Assembly (NCBI RefSeq): GCF_002831685.1
Contig: NZ_CP025119.1
Span: forward strand, 3,062,501-3,126,500
DNA length: 64,000 nt
Direction of reading: 5' to 3'
DNA from: Polaribacter sp. ALD11
Lineage (GTDB): Bacteria > Bacteroidota > Bacteroidia > Flavobacteriales > Flavobacteriaceae
The notes under the pieces were generated by a model. The model did not search any database. It was not told the origin of the DNA and worked only from the letters and a program-made list of their open reading frames with translations. Shown here piece after piece: positions 51,451-60,191 of the stretch. Positions within the stretch are counted from its first letter, which is position 1; each line of letters starts with the position of its first letter. A program made the position numbers and the translations under genes.

Positions 51451-52377
51451 ATGAAAGGACCATTATTTTATGCTAAAATTTTGCTGTTTGGAGAATACGG
51501 AATTATAAAAGATTCTAAAGGTCTTGCAATTCCTTATAATGCTTACAGAGGAGCTTTAAAAACTTCGAAAAACCTTTCAGGAAAATCATTAGAATCTAAT
51601 GGTAACCTACAACGATTCTACACCTATTTATCTGCTTTAAAAACAGATTTAGTCTCATTTAATTTAGATGCTTTTAAGAAAGACATTCAAGACGGAATGT
51701 ATTTTGATTCTTCAATACCACAAGGTTATGGTGTTGGTAGTTCTGGTGCTTTGGTTGCTTCTATTTATGATGAATATGCTGCGAACAAAATAACGGTTTT
51801 AGAAAATTTAACAAGAGATAAATTGTTGAATTTAAAAGCAGTTTTTGCTTTAATGGAATCTTTTTTTCATGGAAAAAGCTCTGGTTTAGATCCTTTAAAT
51901 AGTTATTTAAGCTTACCAATATTAATTAATTCTAAAGATAGTGTAGAACCAGCAGGAATTCCTTCACAAAAAGAAGGGAAAGGAGCGGTTTTCTTATTAG
52001 ATTCAGAACAAATTGGTGAAACTGAGCCAATGGTAAACATCTTTATGAATAAGATGAAAAATGAAGGTTTTAGAAAAATGATTAGCGAAGAGTTTTCAAC
52101 AACAACAGATGCTTGTATTGAAGATTTTTTGCAAGGAAACGTAAAATCTTTATTTGGTAACGTAAAATCTTTATCTAAAATTGTTTTAACCAATTTTAAA
52201 CCGATGATTCCGGATGCTTTTCATAAAGTTTGGGAAAAAGGAATCTCTACCAACGACTACTATTTAAAATTATGTGGTTCTGGTGGTGGTGGTTATATTT
52301 TAGGTTTTACTGAAGATTTTGCAAAAGCTCAAAAAAGTTTAAAAGATTACAAGCTAGAATTGGTTTATAGATTTTAG
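51451..52377 (+). CDS. GHMP family kinase, probably of the mevalonate pathway
   Basis: This 308-residue GHMP-superfamily protein has the mevalonate-kinase-like start FYAKILLFGEYGIIKDSKGLAIPY, the ATP loop SIPQGYGVGSSGALVASIYDEY, the HGKSSGLDPLNSYLSLP motif with the catalytic aspartate, and the C-terminal KLCGSGGGGYILGFTED. It could be mevalonate kinase or phosphomevalonate kinase; position next to mvaD favours a pathway kinase, but I cannot separate the two by eye. A promoter with a TTG-N16-TATTTTTG pattern precedes it. It is followed by a UbiA prenyltransferase gene 8 bases later. Confidence 0.88.
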   Translation: MKGPLFYAKILLFGEYGIIKDSKGLAIPYNAYRGALKTSKNLSGKSLESNGNLQRFYTYLSALKTDLVSFNLDAFKKDIQDGMYFDSSIPQGYGVGSSGALVASIYDEYAANKITVLENLTRDKLLNLKAVFALMESFFHGKSSGLDPLNSYLSLPILINSKDSVEPAGIPSQKEGKGAVFLLDSEQIGETEPMVNIFMNKMKNEGFRKMISEEFSTTTDACIEDFLQGNVKSLFGNVKSLSKIVLTNFKPMIPDAFHKVWEKGISTNDYYLKLCGSGGGGYILGFTEDFAKAQKSLKDYKLELVYRF

Positions 52378-52385
52378 AACGCTTT

Positions 52386-53303
52386 ATGAGTACTTTAAAG
52401 GCAAAACAAATAATACTTAAATTTCTCAGTTTATTTTCCGCAGTTAGAGGATACAATATTTTAGTATTAATAGCTGCCCAATACTTAGCTGCTATTTTTA
52501 TTTTTTCGCCAACAAATTCTTTAAAAGATGTTGTTTTCGACCTTCATCTATTGTTTTTAGTATTAGCTTCTGTTTTTGTAATTGCTGGCGGATATATCAT
52601 CAATGATTTTTACGATGCAAAGGTTGATAAAATAAATAGGCCTGTAAAAGCGGGTTTAGATAATTACGTAAAACAGTCTACAAAGTTACGATTATACTTT
52701 TTTTTAAATTTTATTGGTTTTTGTTTCGGAATTTTAATTTCTTGGAGAGCAGCATTGTTCTTTGCAGTGTATATATTTGCAATTTGGTTATATTCACATA
52801 AACTAAAAAAACACCCATTTATTGGTGTAATTTCGGCAACGGTACTTACTGTTTCGCCTTTTTTTGCTGTATTTGTTTACTTCGGAAATTTTTCAAAAAT
52901 AATATTTGTCCACGCAATTTTCTTGTTTTTAGTAATTATGGTGCGTGAATTAATTAAAGATTTGCAAAACATAAAAGGTGCCATTGTAAATAATTACAAA
53001 ACCTTTCCTGTAGTTTATGGTGAAAAAAAAACAAAACAACTGTCTATTTTATTATTACTTTTTACCATCATTCCAATCTCAATTTTATTTAGTTATCCTG
53101 CATTAAGCTACATGCGTTACTATTTCTATTTCGCTTTAGTAACCTTGTTGTTTGTCGGTTTTTACCTTTGGAAATCAAAAACCAGAAATCATTACAGAAC
53201 ACTGCATAATATTTTAAAACTTTTGTTGTTTATTGGTGTTTTATGTTTAATTTTTATTGACACTTCACTACTTTTAGATAAAGTAATTAATAGATTGAAC
53301 TAG
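52386..53303 (+). CDS. UbiA prenyltransferase, geranylgeranylglycerol-phosphate geranylgeranyltransferase type
   Basis: This 305-residue membrane prenyltransferase has about eight helices. The first aspartate-rich motif is N73-D-F-Y-D-x3-D81 followed by KINRPVKAG, and the second is RELIKDLQNIKGAIVNNYKTFPVVYG. Flavobacterial members are usually annotated as digeranylgeranylglyceryl phosphate synthase-like, after the archaeal ether-lipid enzyme, although other aromatic or glyceryl acceptors are possible. Its place right after mvaD and the GHMP kinase suggests it consumes a long prenyl diphosphate. The acceptor and product are unproven. Confidence 0.85.
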   Translation: MSTLKAKQIILKFLSLFSAVRGYNILVLIAAQYLAAIFIFSPTNSLKDVVFDLHLLFLVLASVFVIAGGYIINDFYDAKVDKINRPVKAGLDNYVKQSTKLRLYFFLNFIGFCFGILISWRAALFFAVYIFAIWLYSHKLKKHPFIGVISATVLTVSPFFAVFVYFGNFSKIIFVHAIFLFLVIMVRELIKDLQNIKGAIVNNYKTFPVVYGEKKTKQLSILLLLFTIIPISILFSYPALSYMRYYFYFALVTLLFVGFYLWKSKTRNHYRTLHNILKLLLFIGVLCLIFIDTSLLLDKVINRLN

Positions 53304-53327
53304 AATTCAAGAATATAACTATCTTTG
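53295..53327 (+). promoter_or_regulatory. Promoter of the pseudouridine synthase gene
   Basis: TTG at 53295-53297, 22 bases, then TATCTTTG at 53320-53327, 14 bases before the ATG. The TTG lies in the last codons of the prenyltransferase gene. Confidence 0.6.
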
Positions 53328-53341
53328 CAAAAATTTTTATA

Positions 53342-54217
53342 ATGAATTCAAATAGAAACTCGTCGAGAGGACGACAAGAAGGTAAAAAAAGTACTCCTCT
53401 AAGTAGAAAAAGTAGTACAGCAAGTAAAAAGAGCACTCCTTTAAGTAGAAAGAGTCCTAAAAAAACTTTTACCAAAATTAAAGAAGCGCCAAAATCTGAT
53501 GAATCATCAGGAATTCGCTTAAACAAATATATTGCCAATTCTGGTATCTGTTCTAGACGTGAAGCGGATACATATATCGAGCATGGTAGTGTTGAAGTAA
53601 ATGGGAATTTGGTAACCGAAATGGGGTACAAAGTACAGCCTGATGATGTTGTACGTTTCGACGGAACAAGCATTACGCCAGAACAAAAGAAATATATTTT
53701 ACTGAACAAACCTAAAAATTACATTACTACGATGGACGATGATCGTGGTAGAAAAACAGTAATGGAATTGATTTCAAATGCATCAAAGGAGAGAATTTAT
53801 CCTGTTGGGCGTTTAGATAGAAATACCACTGGTTTGTTGTTGTTTACAAATGATGGAGATTTGGCTAAAAAGTTAACGCATCCAAAACATGACGTACGTA
53901 AATTATACCATGCTTCTTTAGACAAGAAGTTAGAGTTAAAAGATTTAGAAAAATTACGTGGAGAAGTAATTATTGAAGGTAAAAAAGTATTTATTGATGC
54001 TATTTCTTATGTAGACGGACAACCAAAATCTGAAGTGGGAATCGAGATTCACTCTGGTAGAAACAGAATTGTACGTAAGATTTTTGAACACGTTGGGTAC
54101 AAGGTAAATAAATTAGATAGAGTAATTTTTGCTGAATTAACTAAGAAAAATTTACCAAGAGGTAGGTGGAGAGAGTTAACAAACCAAGAAGTAAGTAATC
54201 TTCAAATGTTGAAGTAA
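53342..54217 (+). CDS. Pseudouridine synthase, RluB/RsuA type
   Basis: This 291-residue enzyme makes pseudouridine in rRNA. After a basic, disordered tail (residues 1-50, with KKSTPLSRKS repeated twice) come an S4 RNA-binding domain (SGIRLNKYIANSGICSRREADTYIEHGSVEVNG) and the catalytic domain with the active aspartate in VGRLDRNTTGLLLFTNDGDLAKKL. The closing block SGRNRIVRKIFEHVGYKVNKLDRV is typical of RluB/RsuA. The exact target cannot be read, though RluB (23S rRNA) is most likely. It has its own promoter and a strong terminator downstream. Confidence 0.93.
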   Translation: MNSNRNSSRGRQEGKKSTPLSRKSSTASKKSTPLSRKSPKKTFTKIKEAPKSDESSGIRLNKYIANSGICSRREADTYIEHGSVEVNGNLVTEMGYKVQPDDVVRFDGTSITPEQKKYILLNKPKNYITTMDDDRGRKTVMELISNASKERIYPVGRLDRNTTGLLLFTNDGDLAKKLTHPKHDVRKLYHASLDKKLELKDLEKLRGEVIIEGKKVFIDAISYVDGQPKSEVGIEIHSGRNRIVRKIFEHVGYKVNKLDRVIFAELTKKNLPRGRWRELTNQEVSNLQMLK

Positions 54218-54240
54218 TTCTATACGATTAAAAAAATAAA

Positions 54241-54275
54241 AACCTTTTAGAAGTTAAATTCTAAAAGGTTTTTTT
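54241..54275 (+). terminator. Intrinsic terminator of the pseudouridine synthase gene
   Basis: AACCTTTTAGAA pairs perfectly with TTCTAAAAGGTT around a 6-base loop, followed by seven T in all. A-rich flanks also allow function on the other strand. Confidence 0.85.
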
Positions 54276-54325
54276 ATGCGTTTTAATCTGATAAAAGAAG
54301 TCTTTTAAGTTGCATTCACATCTCT

Positions 54326-54337
54326 TCGAGCGCAGTC
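54326..54337 (-). repeat. GACTGCGCTCGA dispersed repeat, copy 3 (inverted)
   Basis: The - strand reads GACTGCGCTCGAAGAGATGT, close to copy 1 (GACTGCGCTCGAGGAGATAC at 13873). It lies in the 185-base gap between the convergent pseudouridine synthase and hutG genes. Confidence 0.6.
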
Positions 54338-54402
54338 TAAAACTTATTAAGAATCAATATTTTTTTTATTGATTAAGAGTTGATTTGAAATTTCATCTCA
54401 TT

Positions 54403-55368
54403 TTATGCATTAAAAACCATGAAATCTATCAATCTTGCAGCTAAACTAGCAGTATGACCATCAATATCTAAATCTGGGTTTAGTTCTGCAATATCACAAG
54501 AAATTACTTTTTTACTTTGGAATAAAAATGGTAGTACTTGATATACAAAACTAGGTGTAAAACCAAGTGGAGAAGGAGCACTAACCCCAGGAGCAAAAGC
54601 TGATGAAAATCCATCTAAATCAATAGTAATGTATAAATAATCTACATTTTCGATAAAAGCATCAAGTTTCTTTTTTAAGGTTGAAGTAAAGGTTTCACAA
54701 TCAAAACTAGAAACATAAGGAACATTGTTTTCTGCTGCAATTTCAAATAGTTCTTTCGTGTTCGATTGTTGCTGAATTCCGATTGCAAAATAACGAGCAT
54801 TTTTATTTTCGGTTAATATCTGGTTGAAAGGTGTGCCTGAATTTGGTTGTGTTTCAACTGTTCTTAAATCGAAATGAGCATCAAAATTTATAATCCCTAT
54901 CTTGTTTTTTGTCGATGATTTTAGAGCGTCTTTAATCCCGTTAAAGTTGGCGTACCCAATATCATGTCCGCCACCAATTGCAATTGGTAAAATACTATTC
55001 GTAATTAACTTACTAATGGTTTTAGAAAGTGCTTTCTGGCAATCTTCTAGATTATTATCAAGACAGATTACATCACCAAAATCTGTAATCTTTTTGTTCT
55101 CAAAATGAATTGGAAGTTTCCCTAATTTATTTCGTACGCTTTTTGGTCCTTTTCTAGCTCCAATTCTACCTTGGTTTCTTAGAACTCCTTCATCACAAAC
55201 GTACCCAACAATACCAATATCAGTAGAATTATCAACCTTAAAATCTTCAATATTAGAAAACAATATTTCTTGATGCCAATATTGATTATCAAGTTTAGAA
55301 ATTCTGCCAGAATAATTTTCTTTATTTCCAGCTTTATAATCGACTTTTAAATCTTCAAAAAACTCCAT
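54403..55368 (-). CDS. hutG: Formimidoylglutamase
   Basis: HutG hydrolyses N-formimidoyl-L-glutamate to glutamate and formamide, ending histidine breakdown. The 321-residue protein is an arginase-family binuclear manganese enzyme: GGGHDIGYANF, INFDAHFDLRTV and the ITIDLDGFSSAFAPGVSAPSPLGF metal and substrate blocks are present, with CDIAELNPDLDIDGHTASLAARLI at the C-terminus. The gene lies 1 base after hutI and is the last of the operon. The context rules out agmatinase or arginase as the first choice. Confidence 0.94.
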   Translation of the reverse strand: MEFFEDLKVDYKAGNKENYSGRISKLDNQYWHQEILFSNIEDFKVDNSTDIGIVGYVCDEGVLRNQGRIGARKGPKSVRNKLGKLPIHFENKKITDFGDVICLDNNLEDCQKALSKTISKLITNSILPIAIGGGHDIGYANFNGIKDALKSSTKNKIGIINFDAHFDLRTVETQPNSGTPFNQILTENKNARYFAIGIQQQSNTKELFEIAAENNVPYVSSFDCETFTSTLKKKLDAFIENVDYLYITIDLDGFSSAFAPGVSAPSPLGFTPSFVYQVLPFLFQSKKVISCDIAELNPDLDIDGHTASLAARLIDFMVFNA

Positions 55369-55369
55369 T

Positions 55370-56611
55370 TTATGATTTTTTAATTTCTGTTCCTTTTAAA
55401 AATACGCTATCAATTTGATGATTACCAAAAGAATATGGAATAAAATTATACGAATTAATTTCTTTAGTCAAAATTAGATTTGCAATTTTTCCTTTTGTAA
55501 TAGAACCAACTTTATCTAATGAATTCATAGCATAGGCACCGTTGATTGTAGCTGCATTTATAGCTTCTTCGGGTGTCATTTTCATTTTAATGCAAGCAGT
55601 AGCAACTACAAAATTCATGTTTCCAGAAGGCGTAGAACCAGGATTGAAATCTGTTGCTATAGCCAACGGCAAACCAGCAGTTATCATTTTTCTAGCAGGC
55701 GTATACGGAATACTTAAAAAATAAGAACAACTAGGTAAAGCTACAGGCATTGTTTTCGTGTTTTTCAACACTGCTATATCTTCATCTCGCATTTCTTCTA
55801 AATGATCTACAGATAATACATTATTTTGAACTCCCGCTTCAATTCCGCCAATGGCAGTAAACTGATTTACATGAATTTTACCAACCAAACCGTGTTTTTT
55901 TCCGGCTTCTAAAATTTTTTTGGTATCATCCACAGAAAAATAGCCCGTTTCACAGAAAATATCTATAAAATCTGCTAAGTTTTCTTTTTGAATTGTTGGT
56001 AGAATATCTTCAATCAGCATTTGTAAATATCCATTTTTGTTATCTTTATATTCCGCAGGAACTGCATGAGCACCTAAAAAAGTAGCCTTTATTTCTATTG
56101 GATAATTTTCTTTCAACCTTTTAATAACACGAAGTATTTTAAGCTCTGCATCTTTTGTTAAACCATAACCAGATTTTATTTCTACAGCACCGGTTCCTAA
56201 TTGAATAATTTCTTCCAATCGAACCTTACTTTGGTTGTATAAATCTTCTGCTGAAGTTTGTTGAAGTTTTTTAGCAGAGTTTAAAATTCCGCCGCCATTA
56301 TTCGCAATTTCCGCATAAGAAAGTCCATTTATTCTATCTACAAATTCACCTTCTCTATTACCAGCGTACACCAAATGTGTATGAGAATCACACCAAGAAG
56401 GTAATATCATTTTTCCTTTTGCATCAATGGTTTTAACGTTGGTTTTAGGGCAATTTTCCATCAAGCCAAAATCTGCAATCAGTCCATTTTCAACTAATAG
56501 AAAAGCATTTTTAATAGTTGGTAAAATGTTCATTTCTTTACCAGAAAGAAAATCTACAGAATTCTCTCTAACCTGAATTAATTCTTTGATATTTATAAAA
56601 AGTACATTCAT
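55370..56611 (-). CDS. hutI: Imidazolonepropionase
   Basis: HutI opens the imidazolone ring of 4-imidazolone-5-propionate to give formimidoylglutamate. The 413-residue amidohydrolase has the metal motif CDSHTHLVYAGNREGEF, then GGGILNSAKKL, VEIKSGYGLTKDAELKILRVI, the HVNQFTAIGGIEAG histidine region, SVDHLEEM, and ATDFNPGSTPSGNM with the metal-binding aspartate. It overlaps the hutU stop by one base (TAATG) and precedes hutG by 1 base, so the four hut genes are tightly coupled. Confidence 0.96.
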   Translation of the reverse strand: MNVLFINIKELIQVRENSVDFLSGKEMNILPTIKNAFLLVENGLIADFGLMENCPKTNVKTIDAKGKMILPSWCDSHTHLVYAGNREGEFVDRINGLSYAEIANNGGGILNSAKKLQQTSAEDLYNQSKVRLEEIIQLGTGAVEIKSGYGLTKDAELKILRVIKRLKENYPIEIKATFLGAHAVPAEYKDNKNGYLQMLIEDILPTIQKENLADFIDIFCETGYFSVDDTKKILEAGKKHGLVGKIHVNQFTAIGGIEAGVQNNVLSVDHLEEMRDEDIAVLKNTKTMPVALPSCSYFLSIPYTPARKMITAGLPLAIATDFNPGSTPSGNMNFVVATACIKMKMTPEEAINAATINGAYAMNSLDKVGSITKGKIANLILTKEINSYNFIPYSFGNHQIDSVFLKGTEIKKS

Positions 56612-58608
56612 TAAAATAAATCTTTTAAGAGGTTTTCTTCTACTAAATTAGGCAAAGTAACTTTTAAATTGGGTGTTCTTTCCATTTCTCTTTTAATAGC
56701 GAAAATAGCTTCATCATTTCTTGCCCAACTTCTTCTAGCGATTCCGTTATTCACGTCATAAAAAAGCATGTTTTTTAACTTCTCTTCTGCTTCTTTTGTA
56801 CCGTCTAACAACATTCCGAATCCACCATTCATTACTTCTCCCCAGCCAACGCCACCTCCATTATGAATAGAAACCCAAGTTGCGCCTCTAAAACTGTCTC
56901 CAATTACATTGTGTATTGCCATGTCTGCAGTAAATTTACTTCCATCATAAATGTTAGATGTTTCTCTAAACGGAGAATCTGTTCCACTAACATCATGATG
57001 ATCTCTACCTAAAATAACTGCGCCAATTTCTCCTTTTGCAATGGCATTATTAAAAGCTTCTGCAATTTTTATACGTCCTTCTGCATCTGCATATAAAATT
57101 CTTGCTTGTGAGCCAACCACCATTTTATTTGACTTTGCATTTTGTATCCAAGTAATGTTGTCTTGCATTTGCAGCTGAATTTCTTCTGGCGAATTTTCCA
57201 TTAATTCTTGTAAAACACTTGCTGCAATTGCATCTGTTTTATCTAAATCTGTAGAGTTTCCAGAAGCACAAACCCATCTAAAAGGACCAAAACCATAATC
57301 GAAACACATAGGACCTAAAATATCTTGCACATAAGAAGGATATTTAAAATCGATGTTATTTTCTGCCATTACAGCTGCACCAGCTCTAGAGGCTTCTAAT
57401 AAAAATGCGTTTCCGTAATCAAAAAAGTAGGTTCCTTTTTTTGTGTGATTATTTATGGATTTAGCGTGTCTTCTTAAAGATGCTTGTACTTTTTCTTTAA
57501 ATAACTCAGGATTTTCTCTTATTAAAATATTAGACTCCTCGTAAGAAATATCCGCAGGATAATAACCACCCGTCCAAGGAATATGAAGCGAAGTTTGGTC
57601 TGAACCAATATGAATAAAAATATTTTCTTTGTCAAATTTCTCCCAAACATCAATAATGTTTCCAATGAAAGCAATAGAAACGACTTCGTTGTTTTTTTGT
57701 GCTTCTAAAGTTCTTTTAACAAGAATATCTATATTATCAATTAAAACATCTACCCAACCTTGTTCATGTCTTTTTGTAGCTGCTTTTCTATTTACTTCTG
57801 CGCAAATTGTTATACAACCAGCAATGTTTCCTGCTTTAGGTTGTGCACCACTCATGCCGCCTAAACCTGCTGTTAAAAATATTTTTCCACTCGGATTTTC
57901 TTCTTTCTTTAATATTTTTCGAAAAGCATTCATTACCGTAATTGTGGTTCCGTGTACAATTCCTTGCGGACCAATATACATAAACGAACCAGCTGTCATT
58001 TGTCCGTATTGTGTTACTCCCAAAGCATTAAATTTTTCCCAATCATTTGGTTTTGAGTAATTAGGAATCATCAATCCGTTTGTAACTACAACTCTCGGGG
58101 CATTCTTAGACGAAGGAAACAAACCCATTGGATGCCCAGAGTATAGATGTAGCGTTTGTTCTTCGGTCATAATAGCTAAATAATGCATTACTAAAAGATA
58201 TTGTGCCCAATTCTGGAAAACGGCCCCATTACCTCCATACGTAATTAATTCTTCTGGATGCTGTGCAACATCAGGATTCAAATTATTATGAATCATTAAC
58301 ATTATGGCTGCGGCTTGTTGTGTTTTTGCGGGATATTCTGTAATTGCTCTTGCAAATATTTTATAATCTGGTTTGAATCGATACATATAAATTCTACCAA
58401 ACTCTTTTAATTCATTCGCGAATTCAGTAGCTAATTCTTGGTGCCATTCTTTTGGAAAATAACGCAACGCATTTTTAATTGCTAGCTGTTTTTCTTCCAC
58501 AGATAAAACATCTTTCCTTTTCGGAGCTCTATTTGTATCTTTCGGATAGCTTTTTTTAGCAGGTAAAATTTCAGGAATTCCTTGTAAAATTTGTCTTTTG
58601 AATGTCAT
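56611..58608 (-). CDS. hutU: Urocanate hydratase (long Bacteroidetes form)
   Basis: HutU adds water to urocanate using tightly bound NAD as an electrophile. The 665-residue protein is about 110 residues longer than the proteobacterial enzyme, as is usual in Bacteroidetes. The family blocks are YGGNGAVFQNWAQYLLVMHYLA, LYSGHPMGLFPS, MTAGSFMYIGPQGIVHGT, AGLGGMSGAQPKAGNIAG, DQTSLHIPWTGGYYPA, GPMCFDYGFGPFRWVCASG and the C-terminal GVGWGEVMNGGFGMLLDG. It follows hutH by 2 bases. Confidence 0.96.
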   Translation of the reverse strand: MTFKRQILQGIPEILPAKKSYPKDTNRAPKRKDVLSVEEKQLAIKNALRYFPKEWHQELATEFANELKEFGRIYMYRFKPDYKIFARAITEYPAKTQQAAAIMLMIHNNLNPDVAQHPEELITYGGNGAVFQNWAQYLLVMHYLAIMTEEQTLHLYSGHPMGLFPSSKNAPRVVVTNGLMIPNYSKPNDWEKFNALGVTQYGQMTAGSFMYIGPQGIVHGTTITVMNAFRKILKKEENPSGKIFLTAGLGGMSGAQPKAGNIAGCITICAEVNRKAATKRHEQGWVDVLIDNIDILVKRTLEAQKNNEVVSIAFIGNIIDVWEKFDKENIFIHIGSDQTSLHIPWTGGYYPADISYEESNILIRENPELFKEKVQASLRRHAKSINNHTKKGTYFFDYGNAFLLEASRAGAAVMAENNIDFKYPSYVQDILGPMCFDYGFGPFRWVCASGNSTDLDKTDAIAASVLQELMENSPEEIQLQMQDNITWIQNAKSNKMVVGSQARILYADAEGRIKIAEAFNNAIAKGEIGAVILGRDHHDVSGTDSPFRETSNIYDGSKFTADMAIHNVIGDSFRGATWVSIHNGGGVGWGEVMNGGFGMLLDGTKEAEEKLKNMLFYDVNNGIARRSWARNDEAIFAIKREMERTPNLKVTLPNLVEENLLKDLF

Positions 58609-58610
58609 AT

Positions 58611-60107
58611 TTAATTATATTTTACAATTAATTCTTTGTTTTTTACTAGTTGAATCATATTGTAGATGTCATCTTTTAAAAGCCTGTCTTCTTCTAGTTT
58701 GTCAACTTTTTCTCTAATAATTGAATGATTTTTTTCGATAATTTCAGAAAATGTATTTGGTCTTCTAAATTCCATAGCTTGTGCTGCGTACATCAATTCT
58801 ATTGCTAGTATTTTTTCTAGATTCCCTAGAATTTGATTGAATTGTCGTCCAGAAATACTTCCCATAGAAACATGATCTTCTTGACCTAATGAAGTTGGAA
58901 TACTATCTGCAGAAGGAGGGAAACATAACGATTTATTCTCTGTAACTAGAGCTGCTGTAGTGTATTGAGGAATCATAAAACCAGAATTTAAACCACCACC
59001 TTTGGTTAATAACCTTGGTAAACCATATTTTCCTTCCAGTAATAAATAACAACGTCTGTCGGCTATATTTCCTAATTCTGAAGCTGCAATTGAGCAGTAA
59101 TCTAACGCCATTGCCAAAGGTTGTCCGTGGAAATTTCCACCAGAAATAGCTTCTGTTTCACTTAAAACAATCGGGTTGTCTGTAACCGAATTCATTTCTA
59201 TTTCTGCTAATTCTAACAAATGATAAAATGCATTTCTAGATGCGCCATGAACTTGCGGAATACAACGCATTGAATACGGATCTTGAACACGTTCGCAATT
59301 TTCATGTGAAGTAATGTTTTGAGAGTCTTTGAATATATTTCGCATTCTCTCTGCAACTTTTATACTTCCTTTAAAAGGTCTTATGCTATGTAATTCCTTT
59401 CTAAAAGGAGATGAACTTCCTTTATAACCTTCAATACTCATAGCGCCAGAAATATCTGCTAAATCTAATAGATACTCCATTTTTAGAAGTCCGGTTATAG
59501 TATGTGCTAAAATAAATTGTGTTCCGTTTATTAGCCCTAAACCTTCTTTTGCTTGTAGTTCTAAAGCATCTAAATTATGATTTTTTAAAACTTCTTTAGC
59601 AGAAATAACTTCATCATTAATCCAAAAATCTCCTTCACCAATTAAAGGTAAAAATAAATGAGAAAGCGGTGCTAAGTCTCCTGAAGCGCCTACAGAACCT
59701 TGTTTAGGAACGGTTGGTAATAAATCGTTTTCTATAAAGTAAATAATGCGTTCTATTAATTCTAAACGAACACCAGAAAAACCCTGGCAAAGTGCATGTA
59801 CTTTGCAAATCATCATAATTTTTGATAAATTCTTATCAATATTACTACCAACGCCAACTGCATGTGTAATTAATAAGTTTGTTTGAAGTTGATTTGTTTC
59901 TTCAGGTGATATTTGTACATCGCACAAAGGTCCAAAACCAGTATTTATACCATAAACCACTTTATTGCTTTTAGTTATGGTTTCTACTTTCTTTCTGCAA
60001 GAAATTATTTTTTCTTTTGCTTCAGTATCAATAATGGCTTTTAAACTACCGTTTGCTATTTCTTTAACTTTATGAAGCGTAAGTTGATCTATTCCGTATT
60101 TAAACAT
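58611..60107 (-). CDS. hutH: Histidine ammonia-lyase
   Basis: HutH deaminates L-histidine to urocanate. The 498-residue protein has VYGINTGFGPLCDVQISPEETNQLQTNLL near the N-terminus. The Ala141-Ser142-Gly143 triad in SVGASGDLAPLSHL cyclises to the MIO cofactor. Further blocks are GLINGTQFI, QDPYSMRCIPQVHGA, SVTDNPIVL and GNFHGQPLAMALDYC. It is the first gene of the hut operon, divergent from the LysR regulator with 84 bases between their starts. Aromatic ammonia-lyases share the MIO; the hut neighbours make HAL secure. Confidence 0.97.
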   Translation of the reverse strand: MFKYGIDQLTLHKVKEIANGSLKAIIDTEAKEKIISCRKKVETITKSNKVVYGINTGFGPLCDVQISPEETNQLQTNLLITHAVGVGSNIDKNLSKIMMICKVHALCQGFSGVRLELIERIIYFIENDLLPTVPKQGSVGASGDLAPLSHLFLPLIGEGDFWINDEVISAKEVLKNHNLDALELQAKEGLGLINGTQFILAHTITGLLKMEYLLDLADISGAMSIEGYKGSSSPFRKELHSIRPFKGSIKVAERMRNIFKDSQNITSHENCERVQDPYSMRCIPQVHGASRNAFYHLLELAEIEMNSVTDNPIVLSETEAISGGNFHGQPLAMALDYCSIAASELGNIADRRCYLLLEGKYGLPRLLTKGGGLNSGFMIPQYTTAALVTENKSLCFPPSADSIPTSLGQEDHVSMGSISGRQFNQILGNLEKILAIELMYAAQAMEFRRPNTFSEIIEKNHSIIREKVDKLEEDRLLKDDIYNMIQLVKNKELIVKYN

Positions 60108-60191
60108 TGTTTTTTATATTAATTGGGTCTCAACAAAGTTATCATTACTTTTGATGCTTTTTAATACTGATTATTGTAATAATTAATAACT
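60108..60191. promoter_or_regulatory. Divergent hutH / LysR regulatory region
   Basis: The 84-base region holds a 14-base palindrome ATTATTGTAATAAT at 60170-60183, close to the LysR start, and an imperfect ATCA/TGAT dyad at about 60141-60155. Either could be the regulator's binding site. No clear TAnnTTTG box is visible. Confidence 0.4.

Noticed and set aside
57629..58060. A 143-codon open frame on the + strand opposite hutU
   Set aside because: It is antisense to highly conserved urocanate hydratase blocks, with no start context.
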